From contig CM050449.1 of NCBI GenBank assembly GCA_027563935.2, positions 47,590,507-47,654,506 of the forward strand: DNA of 64,000 nucleotides, read 5' to 3'. The notes beneath the pieces are model-generated. The model had not been told where the DNA came from. It saw nothing but the letters and a program-made list of their open reading frames with translations, and ran no database searches. This DNA comes from Costus lasius. Lineage: Eukaryota > Streptophyta > Magnoliopsida > Zingiberales > Costaceae. Shown here piece after piece: positions 1-10,619 of this stretch (position 1 is its first letter; each line of letters starts with the position of its first letter). The translations under genes and the position numbers were made by a program.

Positions 1-1
1 G

Positions 2-631
2 ATTGAGCTTTGTGTGAACATTAATGAATCTCATTCTGATTTTGATAATTGTAAAATTGATTCATCTGATAATTTGTTTGTGGAAAAGTTTGAGGAAATT
101 GAAATTGAAAAACCTCCTTTAGATGAAATTGATCCTTTTGATAATATATTGTTTATGGTTAAATCTAATGAAACATATGAGAGGACTGATTTAGAAAACT
201 CTTACTCTGATTTTGTTGATAATTTTGAAATTGATAAATTATTTGATGATGTGCATGAGGAACTTGAAAAAGATTTGAAAATTACAAACATTGATGAACC
301 TCACTTTGATGCTTTGCCCATATCTATTGTTCAATCTTCTGATTTCATTGAAAATTTATGTTTTATTGAGGAATCTAATTTGAAACAGAAAGTTTATTTT
401 GATGATCTAATACTTGAATCTTTTAATGAAAGTCCTATTGCAATTGAAGATTTAAATTTGAAGAAAGGACATATGATTTTGCTTTTTGATAAATATAGGA
501 AGATCATTGAATATCCTTTGAGTGAAATTGAATATATTGATTGTGATTTCTGCATATTTAAGAAAGCCACGTCAATCATGATTTATATGAAATTCTGGAT
601 ATTTGGATTAGTGGCTAAACTTTTTGGATAA
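2..631 (+). CDS. Acidic hypothetical protein fragment next to the Athila 3' region
   Basis: The frame is open from the first complete codon at the window edge, so it is probably the C-terminal part of a longer protein. It ends with TAA at 629-631. The roughly 209 visible residues are very rich in Asp, Glu, Ile, Asn and Phe, with repeated FDN, DFVDNF and DEIDPFDN-like stretches, and end in a more hydrophobic segment (FWIFGLVAKLFG). I see no catalytic motif. Base composition is AT-rich. It lies just upstream of the Athila stem-loop that normally follows integrase, so it occupies the place of the 3' end of pol but does not look like integrase. It may be an acidic linker or accessory region of a gypsy polyprotein, or a captured piece. 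I do not recognise it. Confidence 0.35.
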   Translation: MELCVNINESHSDFDNCKIDSSDNLFVEKFEEIEIEKPPLDEIDPFDNILFMVKSNETYERTDLENSYSDFVDNFEIDKLFDDVHEELEKDLKITNIDEPHFDALPISIVQSSDFIENLCFIEESNLKQKVYFDDLILESFNESPIAIEDLNLKKGHMILLFDKYRKIIEYPLSEIEYIDCDFCIFKKATSIMIYMKFWIFGLVAKLFG

Positions 632-2739
632 AGAAAATGCAGAAAATTACATGCTATTTACTTTGGTACTCATTCACCTACTTCACCATGATACTTGAAT
701 TTTGGTCAAGCTATGGACCTAAAAATTAGCACTTCATGGGAGGCAACCCAAGCATTATCACTTAGCTTAGTTTTTTTTATTTTAGTTTATTTTTTGAATT
801 AATTTTTTCTTCTCTTTTTGCAGGAAAATAAAATTTTGTGCAAAATACGGCACTGCCGTATTTGAGATGCTTCGATCAGTTGAAACATTGATTTTCTGCA
901 TGGAATATGAAGAACATGTGTCATTCTATCTCGTGGATTAGTTGTTTTCATGAAAATATTTTTTGATCATTCTAGGACACATGACAACTTTTCGAATATG
1001 ATTAACTTTTGTGTAGTTTTTGCAGTTTTGTAATCTGATTAGCCTTCTTTCTGTTGATACCCTAAGTTTATGACAGATTTTGATCCTTCAATTTTTATAC
1101 ACCTGAAAAGAACACATTTTATTCTACCACATGGTTCTGCTTGTATTCTTTTTCGATCATTAAATCTGATTCTTGGGTATAGCTACTTTTCTTAAAAAAT
1201 TCACTGGTTGCACTGTTTGCTTTCTACCTGTTATTGCTTCTTTTGCCTCCAGATCCAGAAATCTTCAAGAGCAACTATCCTCCACCTCTAGCTAGCACCA
1301 GCCATCATCCTCAGCACCACCTGAAGCCTTTTATTTTTTTTGGCTGCCTGTTATTCTATTGATTTTATTTATGCAGCACAATCTTCATTAGTAACTCTAA
1401 TATTTTATTTGCAGTGCCATGTCTCGCACCCGTCAGCTGACGATCTCACCTCTAGGACTGTAGTCTTCAGCAAGCCACTAGAGATTACTCACTTTACTGT
1501 CAGCACCATCATCATTGCTAGCAGCTCTTCAGCTAGCATCTGTAAAATTTTTAAAAGGCACGCCTTTGGACCTAGTAGCATCTGCCCCAACACTATTTTT
1601 GGTCTGAGCCTTATGTATTTTTGGTCAAATCTTGCTATATAGTTTTGTGAGTATTGTTTGCACTTTCCAGTGATTATTTAATTTGATATGATTCTCTACA
1701 CTTTTCTTCTCCTAAAAATTATATCACTTTAAATCCTTTGCATTGATTGAGTCTTATGTGATTATACGGATCTTCCACTTCATATCTTTTGACTTTTTGA
1801 GTTTGATGCTTCACACTTTTTGTAGTGATTTTGATATATTTTGATGGAAGGTGTGTGAGTTTTCTATGATGATGAATGTGTTCATGCTTGTGATTAGGTC
1901 TAGATCTATGATGTTGAATTTATTTCTCTAATACATCTCTGCTTTTGGAATTTTTCTTTGATTGACGGATAGAATTTTGGGTAGATATATTATTTGATGA
2001 ATTTGGTTTAAAAGTGAAACTACTTCTTTGAATAAAACTAGCATATGAGTAAGATTTTTGAATTGATGTTAATTGATTAATTTAGTTGATATTCATGCTA
2101 TTTGCTATTTGTTGGGAAGAAAGATTCCTTGATCCAAATAAAGTGAGGACTCCCCTACTTGGCGCTGTGAGAAAGTGCAGTGGTACCGAAGGACATGGGT
2201 TGAAGTATATAAAAAACAGGAAAGAAAAAGCATGTGTCTATGTGGGTACATGTCATGGAAAGGAATCGATCCACATTAACGCCGCAATCTTTGGTAAAAA
2301 TCTTCCTACTAAAAAGATATGAGTTCTATTACATTGATTATGTGATCAGTGTACTCTCACTTCATCACCAGAAAAAAAAAGTGGTAATCAAATTAGATAA
2401 TGTGGACGATACAAAAATAAAAAAAAAATTATGAGTGGAAAAAGATCTTGGAAATCCTATCCCTGTAACAAAAGTTGCTAGTTATTAATTGAAACTGATG
2501 AAGTCTTGAGATTGATATTCTACATATTGTACAAGTTGCAAAATTTTATTTGATTAAATTGTGGATCTTGAGAATTGAATTCAAAGGGTGATGTGTTTAT
2601 TTGAAATTTTATGAAGTAATTGGTGAGATTTTTCATTAGTGATTGTATTTTAGAAATTTATTCTTCATGAGAAAGTCTATGCCTACGATAAAATTTTTAT
2701 TTTTGCTTGAGGACAAGCAAAGTTTGAGCCTTATGTGTT
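632..2739 (+). other. Athila-1 3' spacer with polypurine-tract region
   Basis: This is about 2.1 kb with no credible coding region. It begins with the Athila stem-loop (TGGG at 737-740, CCCAAG at 747-752), then one palindromic unit ACGGCACTGCCGTA (about 848-861) like those clustered in Athila-2. The stretch 1680-2330 matches the 3' spacer of Athila-2. The last 40 bases contain TTGCTTGAGGACAAGCAAAG, typical of the region just upstream of Athila 3' LTRs, where the plus-strand primer lies. Confidence 0.6.
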
Positions 2740-4457
2740 TGATTACACAAAAATTTATAGTATATTTTGTGTCATTTCATTAGTCTTTTCATGTCATATT
2801 CATGATCTTTTGCTTGTTTTTAAGCCTTATTTGTTAAATATTGCGGAATCTACACCATTTCTTATTTTTTATGATTTTTAGGTAAAAAGTATCATATTTT
2901 GATGGATTTGAGAAGATTTGAGTGCATCAATGGATTCCAGACATTGAAAAGAAGTCGACCGCCAATTTTCATGCAAATTGGAGCAAGTTCAAAAATTACA
3001 CCCCGGGTGTAATATTTATTACGGATGTAATTTTCTGCCCAGAAAAATGACATTGCCGTAAGAAATTACATGGGCCATAATTTTCAGTTGTTTCCGAGTA
3101 GAGAGTTCAGTTGAAATTATAGTACTTTCGTAATATAAAACACGGCCGTAATTTTTACCTGGACGCGCGATTTTTAGAGTCAAATCTGAAGCCGATTCTT
3201 GCACAGACCATATCTTGAGATCCAGACATCTAAATTGAGATCTGAAAGAAGTTGCGGACCCATCTCAATGAGGACATGATAAAGGGACCAAAAGCCCTAA
3301 TTTTTATTATCTATCGAGGGAGCAATAGACAGAGAGGTCCTTAGGGCATGACCACGCACCGAGAGGCGTGGAGGTCACCTCAGGCCGCGATTTTTATACT
3401 AAAGCTTCGTTTGGAGGAGGAGAGGACACCACAAAAGTTTTATAGGCAAAAGATCTCAGACAGAGGAGAAATTAACCAAACAGCAAGCGCTAGCATTGTT
3501 CACTCGTAAATTACGGCTGTAATTTCAATTACAGCCGTGTTGTAACGTTTATTTCCTCTTCTTCTTCTATTTCTGACACTTTGATACTATGGTTTATTGT
3601 ATTTCCTTTTCCATGCAAGCTTAATCTTATTTTGGGACATGGGGGAGTAATTTCCCTTGATTTTATATGACTAGATGACTTTTACTTTGTCAAGATAGTT
3701 TTATTATTATAATTCTACTTGTGTGATGACTTATCTTTAATTCTCCTTAGTTTCCTCAGTATCATGCATGATTATAGAGTTTTTGCAATATGGACTGAAA
3801 AGTGATTTGCTTGAGAACTTAGAACCCTAAAATTGAACAATAGGAACTCATAGTAAGAAATTAGGTTAAGTTCTTATTTCTTGATTTTAGTAGTTTAATT
3901 GCCATGTTAGATAATCCGAATCTAGGATTGAGTTATTTTGTCAAACGGGAAGATCTTGTGCGAAAGCAAGGATCGGGATGTTGGAAAACCATAAGTAGAA
4001 CCTGTGTTGAGACTCGGATGCACGAAAGTGATCCTTGAGATTCCACTTGAGATAATTAATTTAGAATTCGGATGCACGAAAGTGATCCTTGAGTGCTTTG
4101 TTTGATGATTTACTTATTTACAGCGTTGGGATAGATCTTACGCGAAAGCGAGGTTTGGTCCCTGCATGATTGTCTGCACGAAAGTGAGATAATCCTTTTA
4201 TGAAGTAAATTTTGTCTTTATTATGATGAAATTAGACTGACGACCTTTTATTCATATCTAGTCATAGAAATTAAAGCGGATGAAACTCTAGTCCCATGTT
4301 TCTCTCTCTGATTTCGTGTTCTTTCTATCGTTACTTGCATTATAATCGATTGCTTAGCCAGTAAGAATATAACTATTTGGTACTTAACAAAAAGGTCTCT
4401 GTGGGTCGATATCTTTCTTTATTACTTTGAGTATCCATGCACTTGTGGACTACAACA
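2740..4457 (+). repeat. Athila-1 3' LTR
   Basis: The LTR starts TGATTACACAAAAA and ends TGTGGACTACAACA, giving 1718 bp. Its start aligns with the solo LTR at 6562 (TGATGACACAAAAA). Its end aligns with the end of the Athila-2 5' LTR, where the same terminus is followed by a tRNA-Asp primer site. The first third holds degenerate copies of the NNTACGGCnntGCCGTAA palindromic repeat (about 3000-3170). A 12-bp inverted repeat sits at 3513-3538. The second half has the cluster of GCACGAAAGTGA repeats (about 3955-4190) also seen in the other two LTR copies. The downstream TSD cannot be tested because the 5' end is off the window. Confidence 0.8.
3513..3538 (+). other. Perfect 12-bp inverted repeat in the Athila-1 LTR
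   Basis: Arms ACGGCTGTAATT (3513-3524) and AATTACAGCCGT (3527-3538) are separated by two bases and followed by a T/C-rich tract. The same position in the other LTR copies carries a different but still self-complementary sequence (7449-7473 and 53586-53608), so the pairing is kept while the sequence changes. Confidence 0.6.
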
Positions 4458-5086
4458 CTGGACTATCTGATGCAGCTACTAATAGGTAGGAGGGTCCTTA
4501 GTGTCGTACTTTAAGGTATTACACAATGCGTGTGAAAACGGGAGAGGGTCTTTAGACGAGGGAAGTGAAAACGCTTCGGAAATGTAGGGAAACACAATGA
4601 AATCAGCATCGAGTTCGATCGGGGCAACACAAACGTGAAAAGAGCTCAACGACACTCATCTACAGAATGTAACGCACTAACCTCGTAGCAGTTTAGCAAG
4701 CTCACTTAGCATATTTTAAGCTCAGCACGCACTTTGAGGAACTATGGATTCACGGGGCACAGCTTGCGTGCCTATGCACTTGAAACAAACCAAAGACAAG
4801 GAACTCCCACGCCTCCGACGTATGGATGCCCGTGGGGAAAGGTAGAAACCACAATGGAAATGCACGTAACGAAATGAAAAGATAGGCGAACCTGACCCAC
4901 CGACGGGGAGGGATTTACTTCTTTGAAAGCAGGAAATTGGAACAACTTTGGAATCGAGGCGACGACCGCAACCCGTACAAGACTCTGAAGGCGAAGCTCG
5001 AACATCGATTTCTATGCACTGGAGGCCCTCAGCTCACCAAGAGTGCTCTACCACCAAGAGAACTGAAGAATGAAATAACCCAGCCT

Positions 5087-5100
5087 CCTCTTTTATAGAA
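5087..5100 (-). promoter_or_regulatory. TATA-like box on the minus strand
   Basis: On the minus strand this reads TTCTATAAAAGAGG, followed by a pyrimidine-rich stretch (TTATTTCATTCTTCAGTTCTC) typical of plant transcription starts. About 60 bp upstream on the same strand is TTGTTAGGATATTC, which could be an LTR start (TGTTAGGA). An unidentified LTR is the most likely explanation. No matching second copy is in the window. Confidence 0.3.
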
Positions 5101-5280
5101 CAAGAGGGGAGGGAACAAGACAAAAGTAGTACGAGACGAATATCCTAACAACTACCTACTCCTGCAGCCCATAAAGTAGTCAAGCTGCTGTTATAAGAGA
5201 AAAGAAAACAAACTTCCACCTACTATTCCTTGAAGCTAGTGCATATTCCTCTGCTCTTCGTATGGAGGCGACCGGGGTGG

Positions 5281-5913
5281 TTAGACGCGTTCGGAGCATA
5301 CTGCAATGAAGCAACAGAATTTGGACGTCGTGGGCTGGGTTACTACCGACGTGGTCCACTCTAGGACCATGTTGCTCAGGTGATTGGAAGACCCATTTGG
5401 GGTTGGCCCTTCAGGGGGATAGCTTGTCATGCCCTTGGGCTGAAAAAATTCGGTATGAATTGACAATGGGCTGATAACTCCCATGAAACGGTCCGGTGGC
5501 CGTGAAGTGCATTGAGATCGCCGTAGTTCCACCTTGTTGGGCTCCCTTGGGTCCTCCATGGATGGATGAACATGGTATGGAGGGTTGTGAATATGAAAAC
5601 GAGGTCGACGGGGCAATTCTTCAACATCAGGGGTGATCATAGCCTGGCCATGATGCTTTTCACGCCCAAGACCAGTTGTGCCAAACTCCACATAAACTTC
5701 ATCAGTCGGGCTGTGACTTTTTCCACAGCCCATGACTTTGTTCGCATCCAAAATCACTATATTTTCAAGTATGCTGGAATGAGCAGAAACTTCCTCGGTC
5801 TGGCCATGACTTTTCCCACGGCCCGTGACTTTGTTAGCATCGAAAAATTTTTGGGACGCCTTCTGGACTAGATTTTCCTCTTTTTCTATGTTGTCTTCTC
5901 CTGCATCACTGTC
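5281..5913 (-). CDS. Unrecognised open frame with an internally duplicated peptide
   Basis: On the minus strand the frame is open from just after a TGA (5914-5916) to a TAA just below 5281, about 211 codons. The first in-frame Met is at 5755-5757, leaving 158 residues, so the upstream part may be an exon or a 5'-truncated copy. The N-terminal part repeats a motif: DANKVTGRGKSHGQTEEV and DANKVMGCGKSHSPTDEV, about 37 residues apart. The middle is Pro/His/Arg-rich, with HIHNPPYHVHPSMEDPREP. I see no known domain, zinc knuckle, signal peptide or membrane segment. It could be a degraded retroelement gag, a captured gene fragment, or chance. The duplication favours a once-coding sequence. Confidence 0.3.
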   Translation of the reverse strand, partial: DSDAGEDNIEKEENLVQKASQKFFDANKVTGRGKSHGQTEEVSAHSSILENIVILDANKVMGCGKSHSPTDEVYVEFGTTGLGREKHHGQAMITPDVEELPRRPRFHIHNPPYHVHPSMEDPREPNKVELRRSQCTSRPPDRFMGVISPLSIHTEFFQPKGMTSYPPEGPTPNGSSNHLSNMVLEWTTSVVTQPTTSKFCCFIAVCSERV

Positions 5914-5989
5914 TCAATAAGGGGAGTTGCCAAGAGCAATCGGCCGGCGTGCCTACCTTAAGAAGCATGGGTCACTTTGTGCATCTCAT

Positions 5990-6003
5990 CCCACCCTCGT
6001 GGG
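5990..6003 (+). other. Gag-proximal leader stem-loop of element B
   Basis: Stem CCCAC/GTGGG with loop CCTC lies about 175 bases upstream of the gag ATG. The same position in A and C has stem CTCGC/GCGGG with loop CTGA, and in D CTCAC/GTGAG with loop CCTC. Two of the five pairs differ between copies, yet pairing is kept in all. Confidence 0.6.
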
Positions 6004-6179
6004 ACGCAAAGCCTCATATGGAATAAGAATCCCATCTCACTAGGAAATCTCAGATTTCCTGATTGACATTGTGGGTTGTCAATTAGATTAAAATAGTGGG
6101 AGCCACAAACACTTAATACAAGTCCAGATTAAATGATTCAAAGTAGTACTAATTTGCTTTTCTTGGTTATTGTAGATCA

Positions 6180-6561
6180 ATGGCAACGAACAATAGCAGA
6201 TGGTCACTGCGATCTGTCCTAGAAAAGGACAAGTTGGTTGGACCCAACTTATTGGATTGGTATATGAACTTGAGGATAGTCCTCAAGCTCGAGAGGAAGC
6301 TATTTTTCCTTGAACAGCCTATTCCTGAGCCACTTCCATGCTCGGCCTCAGCGGCTGAGAAGGATGCATATGATAAGCATCAAGTTGATACTTTAGAGGT
6401 TGCTAATTTGATGCTAACCAACATGTTGCGTGAGTTTTGAGGGCAATATGAACTGAAGAGTGCTCTTGAGATTATTTATAATCTAAAGCAGCTCTTCAAT
6501 TAGATGGTTAGTCTTAACCCTCCTAAAGTAGACATTCAATGTGTTAAGCTGAAGGGCTTGA
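6180..6561 (+). pseudogene. gag: Element B gag, N-terminal fragment
   Basis: The ATG at 6180 follows a pyrimidine-rich TTATTGTAG, as in element A. The visible 86-residue frame begins with the copia capsid pattern SVLEKDKLVGPNLLDWY, followed by LRIVLKLERKLFFLEQPIPEP, and aligns without gaps to the first 90 residues of the A and C gag. A TGA at 6438-6440 closes it (REF then stop). In-frame remnants such as NLKQLFN continue beyond, with a further TAG before the solo LTR breaks in at 6562. Gag would form the retrotransposon capsid in the cytoplasm. This copy is dead. Confidence 0.75.
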
Positions 6562-8387
6562 TGATGACACAAAAATATATAGTATATTTTGTATCATTTT
6601 GGATATCTTTTCATGCTAGATTGAAGATATTTTATTTGTTTTCATGTCAAATTCATCGAATATTGCAAAGTCTACTTCTATTTTGGATTTTCATGATTTT
6701 CAAGTAAAAAGGCACTATTTCAAGTAGTTTTCAAGCAAAATCAAACACATAGAAGAGTTACCATCATCAAGAGGAGATCACCCAAGAAATTTCATGCAAA
6801 ACGGAGCAAGCTTGCAAAATGCGGCAGTGCCGTAACCTATTTTACGGTACCGTAAAATCATAGCACTGCCGTATTTTGGTGATTTCTCAAACATAAAGTT
6901 TTCCTGATTTTACAGCACTACCGTAAATAATTACACTACCGTAATTTTTAGCGCTTTCAGAATAGAGAACTTTGCAGATTTTACGGCACTGCCGTAACCC
7001 ATTTTACGTGCTGTAATTCCCAGCTGATTTAGACCAGAGAACTTTTCCGATTTTACAGCACCATCGAGAAATAGTTTACTGGCCGTAATTTTGACTCAGC
7101 GTTCGCAGAATGATTTGCTGTACTTGTGAGGCCCATAACGTTTGATCTAGAGCTCCAAATTGAGATGTGAAAGATTTTCCGGACTCATCTTTAAGAGAAG
7201 AAGACGCACGAAGTGGAAGGACCAATTTTTATCAAGTATCCAGAGAGCAATCACTAGAGAGGTGGCTAGGGTTTGGCCTCGCGCCGAGAGGTGTAGAGGG
7301 CACCTTAGGCTACGATTTTCACTTAGAAGCTTCGCTTGGAGGAGAGGAATAAACCAGAGACGTTTCAGAGCATTTGGAGTCCAATCGGAGGAGAAATCGA
7401 CGAAATTGGTGGTGACAGCACTGTTCATCGAGTTTTGCTGCAACTTACGGTGCTGTAATTTAATTACAGCACCTATTTTGTAACTTTTCTTCTTCCCTTC
7501 TTCGATTTCTGACTTTCTGAACTATGAATTATTGTATTTTCTTCTCCTTGCAAGCTTAGACATATTTTGGGACATGGGGTGTAATCCCCTTGATTTTTAA
7601 TGATTAGATAATTCTTCTTTTTCGTCATGATAATCTTCGTTGTGATAATTCTACTTTGTGATGAATTGTCTTTAACTTTCCATAGATCTATGTTATTATC
7701 CATGTTTTAGAGTTTTCGCAATGAGACTGAAAGGTGATTTGCTTGAGAACTTGGAACCCTAGAATTGCATGTTAGGATCCCTTCCTTAGGTTAGATCTAA
7801 CTTGATCTATTCTAGTAGGATAACTGCCATGTTTAATAATATTGATCTAGGAGTGAGTTATTGTGTCAAACATGGAGATCTTGCACGAAAGTGAGGATCA
7901 AAACGTTGGAAAACCCTAGGTAGAACCTGTATTGAGACTCGGATGCACGAAAGTGATCCTTGAGGCTCCACTTGTGATGATCAACTTAGAATTCGGATGC
8001 ACAAAAGTGATCCTTGAGTTCTTTGTTGATGGTTTACTTATCTGCAGCGTTGGGATAGATCTTGCGCGAAAACGAGGATTGGTCCCTGCGTGATTGTCTG
8101 CACGAAAGTGAGACAATCCTTTTATGAAGTAAATTAGGTCTTTATCATAGCAACATTTGATTGACGAACCTTTTATTTATATCTTATCATTGAAATCAAG
8201 GTGGATTAAACCCTAGTCTCATGTTTATCTCTCTGATTATCCTTCGTGTTAGCTACACTACTTACATTCATCATATTCTGTTTACTTAGATAGCGAGAAA
8301 ATAATTATTTGGTAATTAACAATAAGGTCTCTGTGGATCGATATTTTTATTACTTCGATAATTCCGTGCACTTGCGGAAGCCTATCA
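6562..8387 (+). repeat. Athila-type solo LTR inside the gag of B
   Basis: The sequence begins TGATGACACAAAAA and ends GGAAGCCTATCA, 1826 bp, and is similar end to end to the Athila-1 LTR (2740-4457). It includes the palindromic repeats (6814-7100), the 12-bp inverted repeat (7449-7473) and the GCACGAAAGTGA cluster (7880-8115). No gag, primer site or second LTR flanks it; both sides are copia gag of B. The flanks CTTGA and CTTCA form an imperfect 5-bp TSD (4 of 5 match). This is the product expected from LTR-LTR recombination of a full Athila element. The first third contains an 18-bp perfect palindrome centred on GGTACC at 6840-6857. Confidence 0.8.
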
Positions 8388-8392
8388 CTTCA

Positions 8393-8917
8393 CAAAGACA
8401 TTGAAGATAAAAAAGGAAAGGGTCAGGAATAACAAGTGCTACACATGTGGAGGACCACCTCACATGATGAAAGACATGGTGCGACTTTAGAATGAGAAGA
8501 AGAAAGGCAAGGCCTTGTCTTCTAGCTCAGGTATTTATGTTACCGAAGTCAACTTTTCTACTTCTATGTCATGGGTATTGGATACTGCATGCGGAGCTCA
8601 TATTTGTACAAATATGCAAGGGCTTAAGAAAAGTAGATCGGTGCGGACTGGAGTGATTGACCTACGAGTTGGAAACGGGGCATAGGTTATTGCTGTTGTT
8701 GTAGCAATTTTGACTCTCTCCCTGCCTTCTGGACTTCAGTTAGAGCTAGATCATTGCTATTATGTACATTCGCTTACTAAGAACATTGTATCCATTCCTT
8801 GCTTGGCAAAGAAAGGATTTAAATTTGAAATAAAGGAGAACATTTATTCTTTTTCATTTGCAAATATGTTTTATGGGGAGCGTACTTTGTGCAATGGTTT
8901 ATTTATCTTGGGCATGG
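8393..8917 (+). pseudogene. gag-pol: Element B gag 3' end and protease fragment
   Basis: The piece resumes after the solo LTR with a lysine-rich stretch and a damaged zinc knuckle (KCYTCGGPPHMMKD, about 8435-8475, final Cys lost). It continues into the copia aspartic protease: WVLDTACGAHIC, with the catalytic Asp codon at 8581-8583, then DLRVGNGA, SLPSGLQLELDHCYYV and NIVSIPCLAKKGF. A stop replaces a residue after NGA. The last 240 bases are open and end at LFILGM, exactly where A is inserted. The following residues (DSSICNIN) appear beyond A at 18009. Base-for-base the fragment resembles the same region of A and C with moderate divergence. Confidence 0.75.
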
Positions 8918-10605
8918 TGTTGGGGTATGCCCTTAAGGCTAATGTTTGAGGCCTTGGGATTGTAACAGTATCATGTATAAACTCTTATGTTTATAAAGGC
9001 AATGGTTGTTATTCAGTTGGTTACATTGTCTGCTGCAATAAGTGTGCTTCTGAATAATGTCTCAAAGCTGTTCAGCTTGGCTGACATGCTGTTTTGTCCT
9101 TAGTCGAAATATCTTGGTGAACATGAGACAGCCTTGATATGATTGAGACTAATATGTGTTCTAATCTTATAGGATGCTTCGAGCATGGAATAAGATGTAG
9201 ACTCATGGGTACATTGGATGTACTGGACAGACCCTACTAGGATATTCAATTGCTTGTCACAATGTGAATAATCCTTGATTGCAACAAGTGGCAGATGTCC
9301 TCTGACTTGAGATCACTTGTGTTTCTAAATGATGATTGTCATTGTTTTGAGATAGTTCAATATCATTTGAAACATAATGGTTATAGACTATCTTGGATAA
9401 TGATCATGAGTCAGGTTAGGACACTAGTGATAGATATAGGATTGCCGTCTCCTTGTTTAAGGAGTGTGATGCTCTAAAGGGGCCCCCCTGGATGAGATGA
9501 TTGAGAAAGTGTATGGCCATGCCCAGGTGACTATGTTCATCTGATCTAATCATGCTCATCATATTGGAGCTACAGGCTTGACACGCTTGTCCAATAAGAA
9601 CATCTAGTGGCAAAGGAATCATGTATGCCTGGTGAAGTGGATTCACACTTGTGCTGTGTTTTGGGTGTAGTCTTGGAAGACTCTTTCCTTTATATCGGGA
9701 GACAGTGATGTGTTGCTAGATACCCCTCACTGATCGTGATGACGTAAGTTATCGTTACCGACAGTTAAAGGAAACCCTTAGGGTCGCACAATTTGATGAT
9801 ATGGCTTACTTAAGTCAGATCGTGTGGACTGAATTGTTTGGGTTCAGTTTAAGGGGATTTAATCTCTGATTGTGAGTGAGATCTGGTCTAATCATGTTTG
9901 ATTGATTAGGGCTTGAGATCGGTAAGCTTCGATCGAGAGAATGGATGCTAGATCAGTGAGATCAGGAGCATCATGAGATGAACGGTTAGATCTTGAACCT
10001 TTAGGGTTTAATATGATCTAGACCAAATCGCTTGGGTTAATTGGTCTTTGAACCAAACCAAAATGAACCGCTCATTGAGTGAGCGTATGGTTCAAGGGGA
10101 AAGGAGGTTGCGACTTGTTCACTTGGCGTGAACACATGAGCGAGTGTGGGTTTCTATTTTTAGAAACCATGATCTCAAATGAGATCACGCCTCATGTAGG
10201 AATAGAATCATTCTATTCTTGTCTCTCTCTCTCGCCCATCTCTCTGAACGGCTACGCTCTCTCTCGCAGGGTGAGAGGTTGAAGCCTTGGAGAGGATTCG
10301 AAAAGAAAAAGGAAGTCATCTCACTCCCTTCCATTTGATCAAGACACTTGGAGATCCTTGCTAGCACAAGGAGCGACAAGGGTAGGTGATCTTCATCTTG
10401 TGTGCGCACCTTTTGGAGGAAAGCTTTTTCGGTTTCTGCTTCCAAGACGCCATCAGAGAAATGGCACTGGTATGAGTCGTCTAATCTTTACAAGTTAATC
10501 ATATGATATGCATGTGATTTTGTTTAGAAACCCTAGTTTCCGTTGCTTTCAAAACCTCTTATATGTGCCATTAGGGTTTCGCCCCCCTTCATGTGGGGAC
10601 TTTCA
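8918..10605 (+). repeat. Element A 5' LTR
   Basis: Length is 1688 bp, from TGTTGGGGTATGCCC to GGGGACTTTCA. The 3' copy at 16316-18003 has identical length. The U3 part contains a palindrome-like GTATGGCCATGC (the 3' copy keeps the perfect GTATGGCCATAC) and a CT-rich CTCTCTCTCTCGCCC stretch near 10220-10260. Small open frames on both strands in this LTR are repeated in every copy and have no coding character. Confidence 0.95.
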
Positions 10606-10607
10606 AT

Positions 10608-10619
10608 TGGTATCAGAGC
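10608..10619 (+). promoter_or_regulatory. Element A primer-binding site (initiator tRNA-Met)
   Basis: TGGTATCAGAGC begins two bases after the 5' LTR. It is the standard plant copia site complementary to the 3' end of initiator tRNA-Met, where minus-strand cDNA synthesis starts. Confidence 0.95.

Larger units (their letters stand above)
1..4457 (+). mobile_element. Athila-1: 3' part of an Athila-like Ty3/gypsy element
   Basis: The left edge of the window cuts this element, so gag, pol and the 5' LTR are not visible. What remains is an acidic reading frame (2-631), the Athila-type stem-loop with GGGAGGCAACCCAAG (about 737-752), a long non-coding spacer, a 3' end containing GCTTGAGGACAAGCAAAG, and a complete 3' LTR (2740-4457). 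The spacer at 1970-2290 is clearly similar to 62860-63130 at the 3' end of Athila-2, which ties the two copies to one family. No counterpart of the downstream Athila ORF (60964-62382 in Athila-2) is present. That ORF was either lost or replaced in this copy. Confidence 0.75.
4458..5959. other. Unassigned sequence between Athila-1 and element B
   Basis: I cannot place this 1.5 kb in any element seen elsewhere in the window. It is less AT-rich than its flanks. The minus strand carries an open frame (5281-5913) and, further downstream on that strand, a TATA-like box followed by a pyrimidine-rich leader-like stretch. It may be another transposon's LTR plus coding remnant, or a captured host segment. 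The exact border with element B is not sharp; similarity to the copia leader of element A starts at about 5976. Confidence 0.4.

Noticed and set aside
7147..7483. Overlapping 60-107 residue frames on both strands in the solo LTR
   Set aside because: Mutually overlapping frames, no motif, and the matching region of the Athila-1 LTR is not open.
2740..8387. The two Athila-type LTRs at 2740-4457 and 6562-8387 as the pair of one element
   Set aside because: The sequence between them is unassigned DNA plus copia leader and gag of B, and the second LTR is flanked on both sides by B gag. They are separate insertions.
9295..9646. Small frames repeated at 16693-17044, 40523-40861 and 47976-48314 as conserved small proteins
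   Set aside because: They recur only because they lie in the LTRs of A and C, overlap on opposite strands and are not conserved in B, D or F.
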